64,000 bases of DNA from Arenicola marina (Eukaryota; Annelida; Polychaeta; Arenicolidae). Each line of letters begins with the position of its first letter. Positions within the stretch are counted from its first letter, which is position 1. Under the pieces are notes generated by a model. It saw nothing but the letters and a program-made list of their open reading frames with translations. It was not told the origin of the DNA and searched no databases. A program made the position numbers and the translations under genes. This document shows positions 1 to 11,655 of the stretch, piece by piece. The DNA is taken from NCBI GenBank assembly GCA_964019135.1, contig OZ025260.1, positions 18,160,254 through 18,224,253 of the forward strand, read 5' to 3'.

Positions 1-650
1 ACCTTCAGCAATGTAAGGAAGCTAGCCACTCTATCGTCATTCATTAACGTTCAGCAATGTAAGGAAGCTAGCCACTCTCTCGTCATTCATTAACCTTCAG
101 CAATGTAAGGAAGCCTGCCACTCTCTCGTCATTCATTAACCTTCAGCAATGTAAGGAAGCTAGCCACTCTATCGTCATTCATTAACGTTCAGCAATGTAA
201 GGAAGCTAGCCACTCTATCGTCATTCATTAACTTTCAGCAATGTAAGGAAGCTAGCCACACTCTCGTCATTCACTAACCGTCAGCAATGTAAGGAAGCCT
301 GCCACTCTATCGTCATTCATTAACGTTCAGCAATGTAAGGAAGCTAGCCACTCTATCGTCATTCATTAACCTTTAGCCATGTAAGGAAGCTAGCCACTCT
401 CTCGTCATTCACTAACCTTCAGCAATGTAAGGAAGCTAGCCACTCTCTCGTCATTCACTAACCTTCAGCAATGTAAGGAAGTCTGCCACTCTATCGTCAT
501 TCACTAACCTTCAGCAATGTAAGGAAGCTAGCCACTCTCTCGTCATTCATTAACCTTCAGCAATGTAAGGAAGCTAGCCACTCTCTCGTCCTTTATTAAC
601 CTTTAGCAATGTAAGGAAGCCTGCCACTCCCTCGTCATTCATTAACTTCA
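1..650. repeat. 46-bp minisatellite, about 14 copies, cut by the window edge
   Basis: A tandem array with a period of 46 bp (the TTCAGCAATGTAAGGAAG core recurs at 4, 50 and so on) runs from the first base to about 650. Copies differ by a few substitutions, such as GCTAGCC versus GCCTGCC and CTATCG versus CTCTCG. The left end lies outside the window, so the true length is unknown. It probably lies inside or 3' of the RNF180-like gene, whose later exons are also off the left edge. No coding potential is seen. Confidence 0.95.
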
Positions 651-2454
651 GCAGCTTATAAAATGGCTAGAAGGAAGCACAATTCACCAACAAACTACGA
701 AAAGGCTAGATGGTGATAACAAGTGGTGTGCTGGCTAGTACCGTAATCGAATTAAAGACGAGTAGTGTCGCCATCTGGTGAATAGTTTCGTGTAGAGATG
801 GGCTCCCTCCGCAGAGATAATGTTCATTATGGCTCCGTTCAGGTGTTGACGTCACCACAAAATGAATACCGTGGCAGCCTGGCCAGTTCGTAAGGAATGA
901 TTTTCCTTAAGAAGGCGCTTTAACCATCCATGCCTTGGTCCATGGCCGTCTCTAGTACCACATGTCCGCGTCACTTCCTCACCGACCCTCTTCACCAAGT
1001 CACCTCGGCGTGGCTAGGACAAAAGCCCTCTCCACTATCACATGCCCGCGTCACTTAACCCCCCCCCCCCCCCCACACACACACACCCCGCCTTGGGTCT
1101 TGACCACATGTTCACCGATACAAAACGCCACTGCTTTCCGTGGACAGATCTCTAGCCCCCCGCAGGCTATGCAGTACAAACAGAGCGAAAAGTAGGACAA
1201 AAATAGGAATGAAAGTAAAGAAACACTAGGACAAAAGTAGAAAAATAGAAGCAAAAAGTAGGACAAAAGTTAAAAAAAATAGAAGCAAAAAGTACGACTC
1301 AAACAGCACCTGTAGCAGCATTATTCCGGATAAACAAATGACAAAACATTTATTGAGAAATTACTGTTCTAGAACAATATATAATACGCGGCTCAGCTGT
1401 ACCTGTATTTTCGTAAATAAAACTTGACAGGCCAGTGTCAATACCTATATATCAAAGATATATCATGACGCAAAAACAAAATGCCCCTGCTCATTGACTT
1501 TTGTGACAAGAGAAGCGATGTGTATACGTTTACCGCAATCCACGACATTTTGAAAATTGTGCCCGGTAAAGCAAATACCAAAAACTAGGAAGAAGTATGA
1601 AAAGGTCTGTGTTTGGAGCAAAAGGTATGAATAATAGGATGAAGTCGAAAAGTAGGAAAAAGTAGGATCACTGGACAGCCTGCGTCGGGCCACGGTGCTG
1701 GCTATGGCGGCACAGTAACTGCACGATGACGCTATGATTATACGAGTATCGTTCGTAATAATCCTGTGAGTCGAAGAGCGGCAGTGCTCTTTGGACTATC
1801 ACTTTATCAACCGGTGAATACCATTTATCTGCCTGGTTTCTGTGTAATCTGCGTTGTCATAGAAGGCTATGATATGCTGATAGGATGCCGTACCATAGTG
1901 AACAAAATGAGAACGGGGCAGATTAGCTTTCCAAAGTCAGAAAGCGAATGCACAGGATACTAATATGTAGAGGACAAAGCCATGTTCCAAATGGAACTGG
2001 AGAATATACAAAAACGATACCTTCGTCACGAGTGAAAATGGTAAATGGTGCGAACACCGACATCTGTTAAACGCAATACGGAGTACGCAGTATTCTGCTT
2101 TGTTTCGCGGCATTTGCGCTTTATGGTACACGTACGTACCCTTAGCGCACGCCTCAAAATATATCCCCACACGCCTTGACTGACGTGTTATGCCATATTT
2201 GAGCATATATGGGCTAAACCAGGCCGAGAATCGTGTGGCACAATGAGACAAGAGGTAACGACCCAAGACGCAGGTGAGAGTTGAACAAGCGGTCGGCCTG
2301 CGGTATCGATGGTATATGCACACCACATTAGTGTTTAATTATCGTTCATAACATTGTAACATGCTGTTGAATTTGAGTGTATTTAATGTATCATGAATTC
2401 TGGGCCTGACGGCCTTGGAAACGAAAATAAAATCACTACATTAAAGGGGAGTCA
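651..2454. other. Non-coding stretch with simple sequence
   Basis: No exon with family similarity was found. A run of about 16 C followed by CACACA lies near 1059-1089. A purine-rich degenerate repeat (AGTAGGACAAAA-type) lies at 1190-1300 and again at 1590-1670; its complement appears near 25690-25750 and 26030-26110, so it is an interspersed sequence. Open frames here, for instance on the minus strand at 1937-2326, show no recognisable motif. Confidence 0.6.
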
Positions 2455-2540
2455 CTGTAGCCCAGTTGGTAGGCAGGCCATGCATCATCAGGTTCGTGCC
2501 ATAGACCATGCTTCTGAGGCAAAAACAACTGAGGCACGTT
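2455..2540 (+). mobile_element. tRNA-like SINE head relic
   Basis: TAGCCCAGTTGGTAGG near 2459 resembles a Pol III A box and GGTTCGTGCC near 2490 resembles a B box. The spacing is roughly that of a tRNA-derived SINE head. No body or tail matching the three clear SINE copies elsewhere in this window is visible, so this is a weak call. Confidence 0.3.
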
Positions 2541-2648
2541 TTTCAGTCCATGGAGGTTTGTTGCCTCAATTTAGCCATCTTATATACAGAAGTGAATGAG
2601 TTCTCAATTTTAAGTTCAATATTATTTTAATCACGCTGAGTGACGTAC

Positions 2649-5600
2649 CTTCTCAATGATCCCAGCGATCCAGTTGGGGCATGAGTCCGGATCCAGGTAC
2701 CACAAGGCGCTGTCCGTATCCTCATCTGAAGAGAGAATATATCTCCTCAGCAAGCGCGGATACACGCACGTCCAACACAGTGGTGGATACACACAGGGCA
2801 AGTGTACCGCCTCCCCCCCCCGCCTCTTCTCCACTCTCCAACCCCTGTCCTACCTCTCTCCCATGCTGGTGTTGACAAATCGCAGCTTAAAACGCAGGTG
2901 CTCTAACGTTATGTCGTCCAAATTATTTATTGCTCCTGGAGGTTCATTGGCCTAATTTTGCCCTCGTGTGCACAAAAGGGGCCGCGAGACAAGTGATTCA
3001 CTTCCTTAGTCCGGGCACGTGTCATAACGGGCCCTCCAACCACGTCACAAATCCTGCTGTAGATAAAGAGGCGTGGCCATGTGATTACAACGCGTGATTA
3101 CAACGCACAATGCATCAACCTGCCAACGTCCAGGATTTCCAAACGATATGACGACTTGTGTGTGTGTGTGTGCGTGGGGAAGGGGGGGGGGGGAGTCGAA
3201 TTTATTGTCGATATGACAAGTTGTGTCGATTTCAGTGTCGCTATGACGAGTTGCGTCCAATTAAGTGTCTATATGACGATTGGTGAACAGTCTCAGTATC
3301 GCAAATCTCGATACATATTCGTTCAAATTGTATAATACCATGTAAACATGTGCGACGGGCTGGAAGCGGTATATTTATATACATGTATATATATGTATAT
3401 ATACATGAGAGAGCTACAGATAGAGAGTCTAGCCTAGATTGGTTGCTATCATTAAGTTTTGTTTAGCGAGGAAGAAAAACAATTAAAACGTATATATGTA
3501 TATGCTATCAACGGTACTAGCAAAAACAAGAACTGCCTGGTACGGTGGAACTGTAAGTGAGCAGACATTAACCGGCACAAAACACTTGAGAACTGATCAT
3601 GACCTAATCAGGCAAATAAACTCCATCGTCAGTCTGTTTGTATGACTGATAATCTGGACCTCCACGATAACGCCGGCCTACTCGTATAACTTGCGCCGTC
3701 TACTTTTTTCATTCGCTGCGCTCGTGGCTCCGCATTCAATGACAATGTGCTGGCTACTCCACATGCTTCGTCCGTCTACTCTGTAAAGTGTGGAGCACCC
3801 TGCACTGCATCTGTGCATAGGATGTCGACAGTCAGCAAAGGTGCACTCGGTATGTTGTTTCCCTTGACCTGCCCTACCTAATAATGGCTATTTACGTCAA
3901 GACAGGTTATTGTTTCCTCAACAGACTTGGAAGACTTATGAACTCGCTGATGGTTGGAAGTGACAGGATACTATATAGTTTCGGACGTATTTCACCAACG
4001 TCCGTCTCCGGACACCATGATTCCTGCCATAGATACAACAGAAGCTTACTACAATGGCATGCTACGTGCCACTTCCCTCCTTAGGCACAATCAGTGGACA
4101 TCTCCACATTGATCGATTAGCCAGGGATCGACGTGTAGTGTCGTGTGATAAACAGTTGTGGCACTTCTTATCACCGAATGTACTCACCCTCAGCCCTGAC
4201 CACAGCCAGGTCTTTCACCCTCCGCCCTGACCACATCCAGGTCTCTCATCCTCAGTCCTAACCACAACCAGGTTTTTCACCCTCAGCCCAAACCACAGCC
4301 AGATCTTCCACCCTCAGCCCCGACCACGGCCAGGTCTCCCACCCTCAGCCGTGACCATGGCCGGGTCTCCCACCCTCAGCCTCGCCCATGGCCAGGTCTC
4401 TCACCCTCAGCCCCGACCACGGCCAGGTTTCTCCCGCTCAGCCTCGACCATGGCCAGGTCTCTAACCCTCAGCCCTGACCGCAGCCAGGTCTCTCCCCCT
4501 CAGTCCTAACCACGACCAGGTCGCCCACCCTCAGCCTTGACCACTGCCACGTCTCCCATCGTCAGCCCTGACCACGGCCAGGTCTCCTACCCTCAGCCCT
4601 GACTATGGCTAGATCTCTCACCCTCAGCCCTGACCACGGCCAGGTGTCTCACCCTCAGCCTCGACCATGGCCAGGTCTCCCACTCTCAGCACTGACAGCT
4701 CTCTCTCTCAGCCCTGACCACGGTCAGGTCTCCCACCCTCAGCCTCCACCGCGGCCAGGTCTCTCAATCTCAGCTCTGACCATAGCCAGGTCACTCACCC
4801 TCAGCCCTGACAAATCTGAACAACCTCTGGAATCAAAATCTAATTTTTTCTACCAAGTGACATTGATGCACATTCTGGCTTAATTGTTGCCTCTGCTGAA
4901 TGTAGGCAGGTGAAGAGTTTATGTAGATATAATGATGAATTGTTTTTTATAAACTTTATTTATTTTGCGAGGTTTGCAACAGCGAATACACATGTAAATG
5001 ATCACCTCAATCATATTGTGGTACTTCTAGGTGTTTAATATTGTGAATAGATAGAATCTGGAATAGCTGTGATATTTCATTACAGGGTTTGTAACACAAG
5101 AAATAGCATGACTACCCATCTCATATATCTAGTGCACCAGAACCTACATTTACATAAACAAATATTGAAAGATCCCCATCAACTCCCCCTTCCCCACCCT
5201 GTCCTAAGTGATATCTAGTGGTTCCGTGGGATAACAGAATACAATAAGAAACTAAAATGAGCTGGCAACACCTGTTAATAGAAAAAATGAAGGAGTTAGT
5301 ATTAGTTCAATCTGAATTACAAGTGAGTATTTTGTATAGAAATCTCTAGCAAACTTATAATGTGGACTTCTCCCCAATTTTGGCATGGCAGTATGGACAT
5401 CTTATCGCAGCCATTAACACCATCAAATAGGGCTAAGGCTGCTGATGAAAAATATACTAGGAATATTAATTTATATAGATATATACACTTTTTTAGACAT
5501 AAAACTATTCAGAATATTAGATGGGGGAGGGGGGGAGGGAAAGGCTCAGGTTTCTAAATCTAGAAAAATTTATGTCCAGGTGTTACAATGAATTAAATGG

Positions 5601-8600
5601 AAAACTTCCTGCATACACTGATACACAATTAATGAAAATCCTTGATTATGATGATTAATCAGAGGGGTAATTGGTTCGGTTCGCCGACGAGACTTCCGGA
5701 GGCCGCAAACAGCAATATTGGTCATTTGAATAACAGCCCTCGACAGAAGTGGATATATCTCGGTCAAATGGATACTAAATAAGTTGGATTTTCGTGTACG
5801 GCATGCAAACAAGTAAGTCTTTCAGCTCACATCAATTATATATGTGTACCTGCCACCAAATCTGCCCTAAAAGTATTTCCTCAGAATTTCATCTACTTCC
5901 TCACTTCCTCAGATCACTTCCTCGTATTAGCCCCTGCCTAAAACTAAGCTAATTTTTTTGTACCAACCTAAACTGCTAAACTAAAGGCCAAAATCACACT
6001 GTTTTATACGGGCACTCGGTTCGTGAGATGGAAGTCCTACGGCCTGTGTATACCCTATATATAACCAGTGCAAGAGGGTAAGCAAGCTCTGAGGCTCAAA
6101 CCAAAACATCAAAATATTAAGGGCTTATTTTAGCATTAAATGATGCTGTCACAATAAAACCTGGGTTTCTTCAGATGCTACAGTCAAGTATTTATAAACA
6201 AATACTTTTTATCCATATCCATATGCCATTAATCAAGAACCAAAGATTTTTTGGTCAAACTTTTGGACAAATCCGCTTTCTTACAACTCTGTGCCACAAA
6301 CTGGACAAAGGTTAAGGTCAAGAACAAGTCAATAACTTCCTGTTTAAAACCACTAACACCTATTGGCTAAATACATATGGTCAGCTGACATTTGACTTCT
6401 TGACCTCATGCATTTTTTCTACAGCCAATAAGATGTCTAGATAGCTTGAATAGGAAGTTATTGACTTGTTCTTGACCTTAACCTTTGTCAGGTTTGTGGC
6501 ACAGACTTGCAAGAAAGTGGATTTGTACAAAAGTTTGACCAAAAGATCCTTAATTCTTGATTAATGGAATATGGATATGGATAAAAAGTATTTATTTATA
6601 AATACTTGACTGTGTAGCATCTGAAGAAACCCAGGTTTTATTGTGACAGCATCATGTAAGACTAAAATAGGCCTTTGATATTTTGATGTTTTGGTTTGAG
6701 CCTCAGAGCTTGCTTACCCTCTTAGGGCAGTCAGTCATTTTTTGTATTTTAGAGTTTAGCCACTTTCTATAGCTCAAATGAAAGCTCTTAATTAGTAGAT
6801 TAACATGCTTTTTCTTTTTCTTAATTATGTTAAGTGGTTACAAAGTTATAGCCATTTTAGTGCCTCAAAATGAGGGGTAAAATTAGTCCGGCCCATGTCA
6901 TTATTAAAAAAATTGGCTTATTTAATTATTTTTCTATTTCAAGAGTTCCTGGTTCATTTATTATAAGGTATTAAATGCTTATGTGATATTTGTTCATTGT
7001 TATGTATGTAGATATGAATTAATTAACATTTTTTACTCTTATAAATACATATTTTCAGTTTAAATTTCACGCGCTCAAAGTGTGGATAGCCACTTTAGCA
7101 GTTTTGGACTTAGAAATTCTAAGAACGGTACCATGCTGAATATTTTTTCAAAAATTAAAAAAATTAAAATTCAATTTTCTGTAAAGAAATGATTATAATT
7201 AGATTATTTATGTAATATTTAAACTAAAACAAGATATATAAAGTCTTTTCAATGTTAATAACATTAAATTTTATGTAATTAAATAACAATTGTTTAAAAA
7301 ACAATAATTTTAGGGGTATTTCAGCCAAAAACTTTTTTTTCAAAGTTTTACATATATACTGAAGTCATTTTACATAAGCATTATTATCAAATGATATATA
7401 CAAGTGTTGTGTACCAATGATAACAATAAGTAATAACCTTGATCCCATTTATTTCCATATGATATAATACATTTTTTATTAATACAATGTAAAAGGGGTA
7501 TAACAGAATATCAGATTTGTTACTTGGGAAATGACACTAAACCAGTGAAGTACGAGACACCAGTCCTGGCTTGAGACTTCTTAAGTATCGGTATATGCTC
7601 TTCCCTTGGTACCAGTCAACTAAAAGAAAGGAAACATCAAATAAACTAACAGCTTTCTGCAATATAAACAGTTATATATATTGGGGTTCTGGTGTAAATT
7701 ATTTTGCCAGCTGGAAATATTGATAACAATGTGATTTAAACCAACAAGCCAAGCATTTGTGATCTGCTATTCTCTCTTAGTTCATTTGTGCATTTGTGGG
7801 ACAAGACTCTAGCCTCTCCTAATGGCCCCACCTTCACCCCCATCATCTCCAACCTGTTATTTGCTACACCTTTATCACCATCATTAATATATACTTAAAA
7901 TATGTAGCCTACAACCTCCCCTAACATCTACACCTCCATCATCACTTACCGTCCCAAGCTACAAACAATTTAATTTAAAGCAACCTCAAATCACATAATC
8001 TTTCATAAGTGGAGAGGGAAATAATTCCATGTCATTCTCGATCCCTATCAGATTCATCATCATCCACATTAACGCTTTCGTCCATGCTATCATGCGTCAT
8101 GATACATTTTCGGATTCAGACTAGATGCTCCTTAACACACGCAATCACAAGAGCATCCAACCAGGCCTAAACTCCAGTCTCATTATCCTTGCATAAATGC
8201 AAAACCTGTCACCCAGTCAAATCATCCACACACAAGGGAACTAACCTAACCGCCATTCCTCAGATCATCTGCCCAGTCCAACTTCATCACATCTCTACAC
8301 CCATCAAACTTCCAAATTACCCCTCCGTCCAATGCTAATGCCACAGTCTCACAGAGAAAATGTTACTGTGTATGTAACTTTAATCTTGGTCCAGGTATGT
8401 ATATATATATGTGTGTGTGGTGGGGGGGGGGGGGGGCTACCAAAAGTGACAACAAGGGACATGAACGGACCTAAATTTACGATAAGTAAGCTGGGACAAC
8501 ACAAGTCTAATCTAAAGTTGTACCAAAAGTTTGTTCCAAACGTGAAGACAGCTAAGCAAGGGGGTCTGGGCTACTCCCTGAATTATTGACAGCTAGGGGC

Positions 8601-10249
8601 TGGGTTGATAGCAGTGAGGGTGCATGTGGGAGGAGGGGGGAGGGTACCATAATGACTGCTAGGGGTAGGGGATCCAAAACATGCTGAGAGCTAGAGTAGT
8701 GGGTTTAAAACAAGACAGATATAGGGGTGGTGGGGGGGGGGTCTTAAACATGATGACAGCTCGGGCTGGAGGTGTTCTAACATGATTAAATGGGTCCTAC
8801 TCCTAGACATGATGACATCTAGGGGTGGAGTGGGGTGTAAAAACAGGACAGCTAGAAATGGGGATCCTAAACATAATAACAACAAGGGATGCATGGGGGT
8901 CCTAAACATGATGACAGCTAAGGTGGGGGGGGGGGGGTCAGCAACATAACAGCCAGGGATGAGAGTCAAAACATGATATCTAGGAATGAGGGTGTCAAGA
9001 CATGACAGCTAGAGTGGGGGTGGGGTCAAACACATGACAGCTAGAGGCGGGGGTCCTAAACATCAGACAGGCGGGGGTCCTAAACATAAGACAGGGATCC
9101 CCACCCCTCCACTGCCTGTGTGGGAGTCGTCACAGGCTTACAGAAACAGCTAAACAGCTCTGGAATAAACATAACAAATAGTGACAGTGTTCAACAGGAC
9201 TTCAAATCTTTTCAATTCTATTTGACGTATAAATTAGAGCTATAACAACCTGTCATCACCATTCTACACATGCTATACATTGTCAACATTTGTATAAAAA
9301 ACACTAGAACGACGTCAGGAAAACAACCATAAAAATTCTCAATAAATATGGTGTGCATCCCTTAGAAAATTTTACAAAATGAAATGATGATCACAAACTT
9401 TAAAATAAATATATATGAATAGGATGGATGACTCATTTTGTTTGAGATATTTCCGGATTTTCCGAGTTTATCTCACACGCTCCATACTCACCAACGCCAT
9501 TTTGACCTGTCGCTCGTGTGACGAAATTTGCGTGTCGTCATCGCATTGTCCATGCAGGTTATGTAATCTTTGGGCGCGTTGAGACAGGTGAATACTCATA
9601 GCTCGTGCTGATACTTTCTTTCTATCTTGTAGTGCACTCTTTCTGCTCCTTAAATAACTCAGTCGTTTGGTTCTGACATAAATATTGACGGAGTGACGCG
9701 TGACGGAACACTTCAAATCGCCGAAACTAGTGCGATATGTCCCGTTTTAAAATGGTACCATTTTCGAGAGCTGCGACACATGTTAAATTTTGACGTCGTT
9801 GGACAAATAACGCGACGCAATTGCCGACCGCCCTACTCTTGTTATATATATTATAGGGTATACACAGGCCGTAGGACTTCCATCTCACGAACCGAGTGCC
9901 CGTGCTGTTTTACAGCCTAATTATGTATAATCATGCCAAAAATATATATTCTTTAACAAGTTACCATACACAAAACAATTAGGCATAGTCTATAATATAC
10001 GACTATTGACTAACCTATTAGTATGGTGTTGCTGTCTTCGGGTCGATTGATGGATTCGCTGAATTGATCTGCTTCATTGACATTGCCAAGGCCATTGCAT
10101 TTGAGGCCGACCGATTGTCCGAAATTATCATCATGTTCCGTACCAGTTAGTAATTGAACTGTTATAGGTTTACCACGGCAATTGACAACATTGTCTATCC
10201 CAAATAGCACCTGGCGACATTTTCTACATCTGGCACTAACAGCTTCCAT
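2649..10249 (-). CDS. RNF180-like zinc/RING-family protein, exons 1-2 of a partial gene
   Basis: Two exons join in phase. Exon 1 is 10249-10015: it starts MEAVSARCRKCRQVLF, codes 78 residues plus one base, and ends at a GTTAGT donor. Exon 2 is 2725-2649: acceptor CTTCAG, 77 nt, donor GTACGT, encoding a segment with ALWYLDPDSCPNWIAGIIEK. A CxxC pair (CRKC) followed by a W-x(9)-P-x-W-I-x(3)-I-x-K segment matches, from memory, the N-terminal region of RNF180; DUSP12 has a related zinc segment and is the main alternative. The next conserved part (a GKLxCPxC zinc half) and any RING domain would lie left of the window. Intron 1 is 7.3 kb and holds a 31-bp minisatellite and a large TIR element. The start is head to head with the F-BAR gene start, 1.4 kb away. 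RNF180 of vertebrates is a membrane-anchored E3 ubiquitin ligase; function here is inferred only from the similarity. Confidence 0.6.
2726..4184. other. Intron sequence without gene; simple repeats
   Basis: This is part of intron 1 of the RNF180-like gene. It holds a TG-tract followed by a G-tract at about 3156-3194 and a palindromic TATA/CATG microsatellite at about 3370-3410. A direct triplication of a TATGACGAGTTG-type segment lies at about 3145-3290. Nothing coding is recognised. Confidence 0.6.
4185..4815. repeat. 31-bp minisatellite, about 20 copies
   Basis: The degenerate unit CCCTCAGCCCTGACCACGG followed by CCAGGTCTCTCA repeats across the block. The 92-aa open frame on the plus strand here (4605-4883) is only the translated repeat. 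It lies in intron 1 of the RNF180-like gene. Confidence 0.9.
4816..6007. other. AT-rich intron sequence, no feature recognised
   Basis: Low-GC sequence in intron 1 of the RNF180-like gene. A short G-rich stretch lies at about 5521-5545. No splice-bounded open frame with recognisable similarity was found. Confidence 0.6.
6073..6723. mobile_element. 650-bp fold-back (two arms of about 300 bp)
   Basis: The arm at about 6073-6375 reappears reverse-complemented at about 6420-6723, separated by roughly 45 bp around 6376-6420. Landmarks are AAGAGGGTAAGCAAGC at the left and GCTTGCTTACCCTCTT at the right, with matching poly-purine and TATCCATATCC segments between. The arms are imperfect. The copy at 43555-43680 matches one arm, so this is a dispersed family. 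No coding capacity. Confidence 0.85.
6724..8589. other. AT-rich spacer, no gene seen
   Basis: Strongly AT-rich sequence (6724-7560), then moderately complex sequence. A TATATA-TGTGTG-G(n) compound tract lies at about 8398-8437. No exon recognised. Confidence 0.6.
8590..9110. repeat. Degenerate G-rich array with GGTCCTAAACATGATGACAG units
   Basis: Imperfect units carrying GACAGCTAGGGGTGG and GGTCCTAAACATGA recur with variable spacing of about 30-60 bp. Several G-runs of 6-9 suggest potential G-quadruplexes. The minus-strand open frame across it is a by-product of the repeat. Confidence 0.75.
9111..9849. other. Inner right part of the TIR element, no gene recognised
   Basis: An 82-codon minus-strand frame (9716-9468) rich in Arg/Ser and a 75-codon plus-strand frame (9693-9920) overlap here. 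Neither shows a motif I recognise. This would be where a transposase remnant could be sought. Confidence 0.4.
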
Positions 10250-10689
10250 GTTATCAGGTTATGTTTTCTTTTTCCCACAAAAGACACAATGATCCGCCAT
10301 GTTTGTTTGGGAGAAGAAACAGAACTAAATACCGAAGACAGGCAGGATAAGCGATTTCTAAAGAGGGGGACAAACCGTGTTGTCCAGGGGGAACAAACCA
10401 GGGGGAACAAACATTATAAAAACATAAAAATGTAAGTGCCCAAGACCAATGCAGGAACACTATATGTTACAGTAGGTCTTATCGCGACAATTGGAAGGGT
10501 CAACGAAGGGAAGAGCCACGTACCCATGGATGAGTAACACCCCGCTCTTTGTAGAGGAAGATCTGACATTTTGCACAGGTGGGATTTGAACCTTTGGAAC
10601 TTTGCGGGTGTGTGTGTGTGTGGGGGGGGGGGGGGGTGAGGGGTGAGAAATTATATCATTATGTGTAGCACTGAAAAGCACTTTAACCT

Positions 10690-10890
10690 TTACCCCTATC
10701 CGCTTATGACATCGCCGCTTCGCTGATGTCAGCCTCTACACTTGGCGCAAGTGCCCCCAGGCAGCGGGCTCGCCTGGGGGCACTTGCGCCAGCTAGCCCG
10801 CTTAAATATGACAGCGCCGCTCTACTGATGACGGCGCCGCTCCGCTTATGACAACGCCCATCCGCTAATGATAGCGCCGCTATAGACATG
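10690..10890. repeat. GC-rich array of about 20-bp GACAGCGCCGCTCCGCTTAT units
   Basis: Degenerate repeats of a GCGCCGCTxxGCTxATGA motif flank a perfect palindrome at 10743-10791. It sits in the divergent promoter region and shows no coding similarity. Confidence 0.75.
10743..10791. mobile_element. 49-bp perfect palindrome, fold-back terminus
   Basis: Arms of 20 bp (TGGCGCAAGTGCCCCCAGGC and its exact reverse complement) flank a 9-nt loop AGCGGGCTC. The arm and loop closely match the end of the 701-bp fold-back at 54016-54716, so this looks like a terminal remnant of the same family. No target duplication is visible, unlike the related structure at 57168-57224. Confidence 0.8.
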
Positions 10891-11655
10891 AATTAACAAT
10901 TAAGCGTGGTATCATGCAATTAATAACGACGAATAAAAAATGACACTGACGATAAGGCGGTGGACGGTGTGCTAGCTAGTGTGTTTTCCGGGGGTAGTTT
11001 CGGGGGTGAAACGATTGTGTGCATGGCTGTAAAACTGATGTGCATATATGGTACGTAGGCGATAAGCCGGAAACTAGAAATGTAGACCAAAAAAACATAG
11101 TAAACGAGATCGAATTTGATATTTGCATTCGACTGAGTCAGATCCAATTAGCCGCAGAAAACCTGGGGAAGTAAAACGAGGAGCGGAGCGAATTTTACAT
11201 AAGCTTCTGAAAGTCATCACCCACTAAAAAACATATACTAAAAAACAATGAATTGTATCGTGAATCTACGCCTGGTGGTACGGCACTGCATCAGTCATGA
11301 GTATGAGTAAGAACTCAGCAAACTAACAAATAGATTGTATAAATCCAGTACCTTAGTACATTTATTGTACTACTTACTGAAAATAAGCCACGAGTGGTGG
11401 GAGGGATGGATGGAGGTGAGATGTGCGCTGACAGGGGTACGGTATGACTTACCGTGTCGAACAGGGCCTGCCCCCTGCGTATCGAAAGTCGGTTATGAGG
11501 AACGGGGCTCCACCTAGCGAATGTTTTCATGTTCTCGACGCAGAGGGCGTGCAGGGGAACTGCAGCAGCGAGCTGGACGTTGCAGTAGATGCAGATCGGG
11601 ACTATTTACTATCGGTCATCTTATTGAATAGATATATAGAGCCCTACTTGATAAG

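Larger units (their letters stand above)
6008..9904. mobile_element. Candidate 3.9-kb Mutator-like TIR element
   Basis: The left end (6008-6060) and the right end (9850-9904) are inverted copies, identical over about 51 bp beginning CGGGCACTCGGTTCGTGAG. They are flanked by CTGTTTTAT at 5999-6007 and CTGTTTTAC at 9905-9913, a 9-bp direct repeat with one mismatch, which is the duplication size typical of Mutator-like elements. No transposase frame was recognised inside. A nested fold-back (6073-6723) and a G-rich array (8590-9110) are internal. A further copy of the same terminal and subterminal sequence occurs at 43555-43735. The alternative is two independent insertions whose ends happen to face each other. 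Confidence 0.55.
10250..11655. promoter_or_regulatory. Divergent intergenic region between the RNF180-like and F-BAR gene starts
   Basis: The 1.4 kb between two opposite start codons (10249 minus, 11656 plus) must hold both 5' UTRs and probably both promoters, unless upstream non-coding exons exist. It contains a TG(n)G(n) tract at about 10607-10637, a GC-rich 20-bp array with a perfect palindrome (10690-10890), and otherwise unique sequence. I see no convincing TATA element at a fixed distance, so the promoter assignment is inference from layout. Confidence 0.45.

Noticed and set aside
1-650. CRISPR-like array
   Set aside because: The repeats are contiguous 46-bp units without unique spacers, in a eukaryotic genome.
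1463-2326. Minus-strand frames of 76 and 129 aa as later RNF180-like exons
   Set aside because: No cysteine pattern of the expected zinc half or RING, and no acceptor-bounded segment with similarity.
10020-10240. RNF180-like exon as a DUSP12 gene
   Set aside because: Not excluded, but the second exon's W...PxWI...IxK spacing fits RNF180 better, and DUSP12 has its phosphatase domain before the zinc segment whereas here the CxxC is near residue 10.
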